From NCBI GenBank assembly GCA_002315715.1, contig DCHY01000034.1:3349-9219 (forward strand): 5,871 nt of DNA. The letters run 5' to 3'. The notes under the pieces were generated by a model. That model had not been told where the DNA came from and did no database searches. It saw only the letters and a program-made list of their open reading frames with translations. This stretch comes from Clostridiales bacterium UBA1740 (GTDB lineage Bacteria; Bacillota; Clostridia; Oscillospirales; CAG-272). Of the stretch, positions 4,751 through 5,871 are shown one piece after another. Made by a program: the position numbers and the translations under genes. The stretch's first letter is position 1. Every line of letters starts with the position of its first letter.

Positions 4751-5871
4751 TTATTCGTTGGAAACCGTCTGTTTTTGAGCCGGACAATCTTCGCAAACGG
4801 AATCACCGTTTTTACTTTCCTTTGCGAGAGAACAGCCGCCGCAAGAGGCACAGTCACCGCCGCAGGAACAAACGGGATTTCCCTTCTTTTTGCGCTTGGC
4901 AAGGATGATGACGGCGGCGAAAATCCAAACGAGAACCAATAAGAGGATCAGTCGGTCGAGTACCGTCGTTTTTGCCAAGAGCCGTAAAACGCGATAGACG
5001 ATAAAGGAACAAATCCAGGCGACGGAGCATTGGAAAAGCACGACGAACAGGGCGCGCTTGGCACTGCCGAGTTCCGCGCGAATGGCGGCAATGGCGGCAA
5101 GGCAGGGGGTATACAAAAGGGTAAATACGAGGAAGGAAACCGCCGCCGCGGTACTGCCGAAGAGGGCACTCACGCCGTTCGGCGCCAACATTTCGAGGGT
5201 GGAAACCACCGCTTCCTTGGCGGTAAAGCCGGAGATGAGCGCCATGACGGCTTCAAAGCGGTTAAAACCGAGCGGTTTGAAAATGACGGCAATGAGCGAA
5301 CCGAGTCTGCCGAGCACCGAAAGGGCGGTGTTCTCCGGCGCGTAGTTGAGACCGATATCGAAATTGGTGAAAAACCAAATGCACACCGTGGCAAGCAAAA
5401 TGACGGTAAAAGCCTTGGTCAAAAAGTCTTTGGCTTTTTCCCACAGGAGGATGAAAACGCTTTTCATCGACGGGAAGCGGTAATTCGGCAGTTCCATGAC
5501 GAAGGGAACGGGGTTGCCCTTGAACGCCGTCTTGTTGAAAATCATGGTGATGAGAATGCCGACGGCGGCACCGCCGAAGTACAAGCCCGCCATGACGGCA
5601 ACTTTCTCCCAAGGATTGTCGAAAAGCGCGTGGACGAAGAAGAGATAAATCGTCATTTTGGCGGAGCAGGACATAAAAGGCGTCAAGAGGATCGTCATGA
5701 TTCTGTCGCGCTCCGACGACAGCGTGCGGGAACTCATCACGGCGGGAACGGTACAACCGAAGCCGATGAGCATCGGCACGAAAGAGCGCCCCGACAGACC
5801 GATTTTACGAAGCGGTTTATCCATGACGAAGGCGATGCGCGCCATGTAGCCCGTGTCCTCGAGAATGGAAA
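4751..5871 (-). CDS. feoB: FeoB ferrous iron transporter, C-terminal part with Cys-rich tail (5' end beyond window)
   Basis: The frame is open from the right edge to TAA at 4751-4753, giving 372 complete codons. The fragment starts in the FeoB membrane domain (SILEDTGYMARIAF), so the N-terminal GTPase domain lies outside. FeoB imports Fe2+ across the inner membrane. Counting Met 5843-5845 as 1, family motifs are PMLIGFGCTVPAVMSSRTL (24-42), ERDRIMTILLTPFMSCSAKM (45-64), ELPNYRFP (118-125), SGFTAKEAVVSTLEML (205-220) and LLYTPCLAAIAAI (243-255); the gate cysteines C31, C60 and C248 are all present. After the usual end, a further helix (about 297-316), a basic stretch KRKKKG (317-322) and a cysteine cluster follow: C326, C328, C332, C335, C338, then C351 and C354. 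That arrangement matches the small FeoB-associated Cys-rich membrane protein, usually a separate gene, here apparently fused. Codons upstream of Met 5843-5845 are coding, so that Met is not the start. Confidence 0.95.
   Translation of the reverse strand, partial: SILEDTGYMARIAFVMDKPLRKIGLSGRSFVPMLIGFGCTVPAVMSSRTLSSERDRIMTILLTPFMSCSAKMTIYLFFVHALFDNPWEKVAVMAGLYFGGAAVGILITMIFNKTAFKGNPVPFVMELPNYRFPSMKSVFILLWEKAKDFLTKAFTVILLATVCIWFFTNFDIGLNYAPENTALSVLGRLGSLIAVIFKPLGFNRFEAVMALISGFTAKEAVVSTLEMLAPNGVSALFGSTAAAVSFLVFTLLYTPCLAAIAAIRAELGSAKRALFVVLFQCSVAWICSFIVYRVLRLLAKTTVLDRLILLLVLVWIFAAVIILAKRKKKGNPVCSCGGDCASCGGCSLAKESKNGDSVCEDCPAQKQTVSNE

Overview
The window looks like chromosome of a Bacillota (probably Clostridia-type) bacterium. 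The grounds are AGGAGG-like ribosome binding sites, four clear sigma-A type promoters, compact T-tailed terminators, and the gene families present: a lipoprotein MetQ-like receptor, a NudF-type Nudix hydrolase, a MATE exporter, and a FeoB with a Cys-rich tail typical of this phylum. No mobile element, CRISPR array, rRNA or tRNA is visible. The species cannot be named from the sequence.

Layout. On the minus strand, reading right to left: the 3' part of feoB (4751-5871, cut by the right edge); a NudF-type Nudix hydrolase (2546-3091); a large CvpA-like membrane protein with its own near-perfect promoter and terminator (854-2482); and a methionine-related unit at 1-667. One gene, a MATE exporter (3245-4660), lies on the plus strand. 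It is divergent from the Nudix gene and convergent with feoB, sharing a bidirectional terminator with the latter. From 668 to about 813 I see no gene or signal.

The most interesting part is 1-667. A promoter (638-667, minus) drives a leader RNA of about 220 nt. It encodes a 24-residue peptide (532-606) in which 11 residues are Met, including MMMDMMMRMM. Just after the peptide's stop codon lies a segment able to pair with the 5' arm of a strong intrinsic terminator (469-492). The gene after the terminator encodes a lipoprotein related to MetQ, the methionine ABC transporter receptor. This has every part of a ribosome-mediated transcription attenuator sensing methionine, and no SAM riboswitch or T-box motif is apparent. 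I do not know of a well-described Met-codon leader-peptide attenuator.

The MetQ-like protein is itself odd. After its signal peptide and lipobox it jumps directly to the second lobe of the MetQ fold, lacking about 100 residues of the first lobe.

The other genes are ordinary housekeeping or transport functions, and nothing links them to the methionine unit except position.
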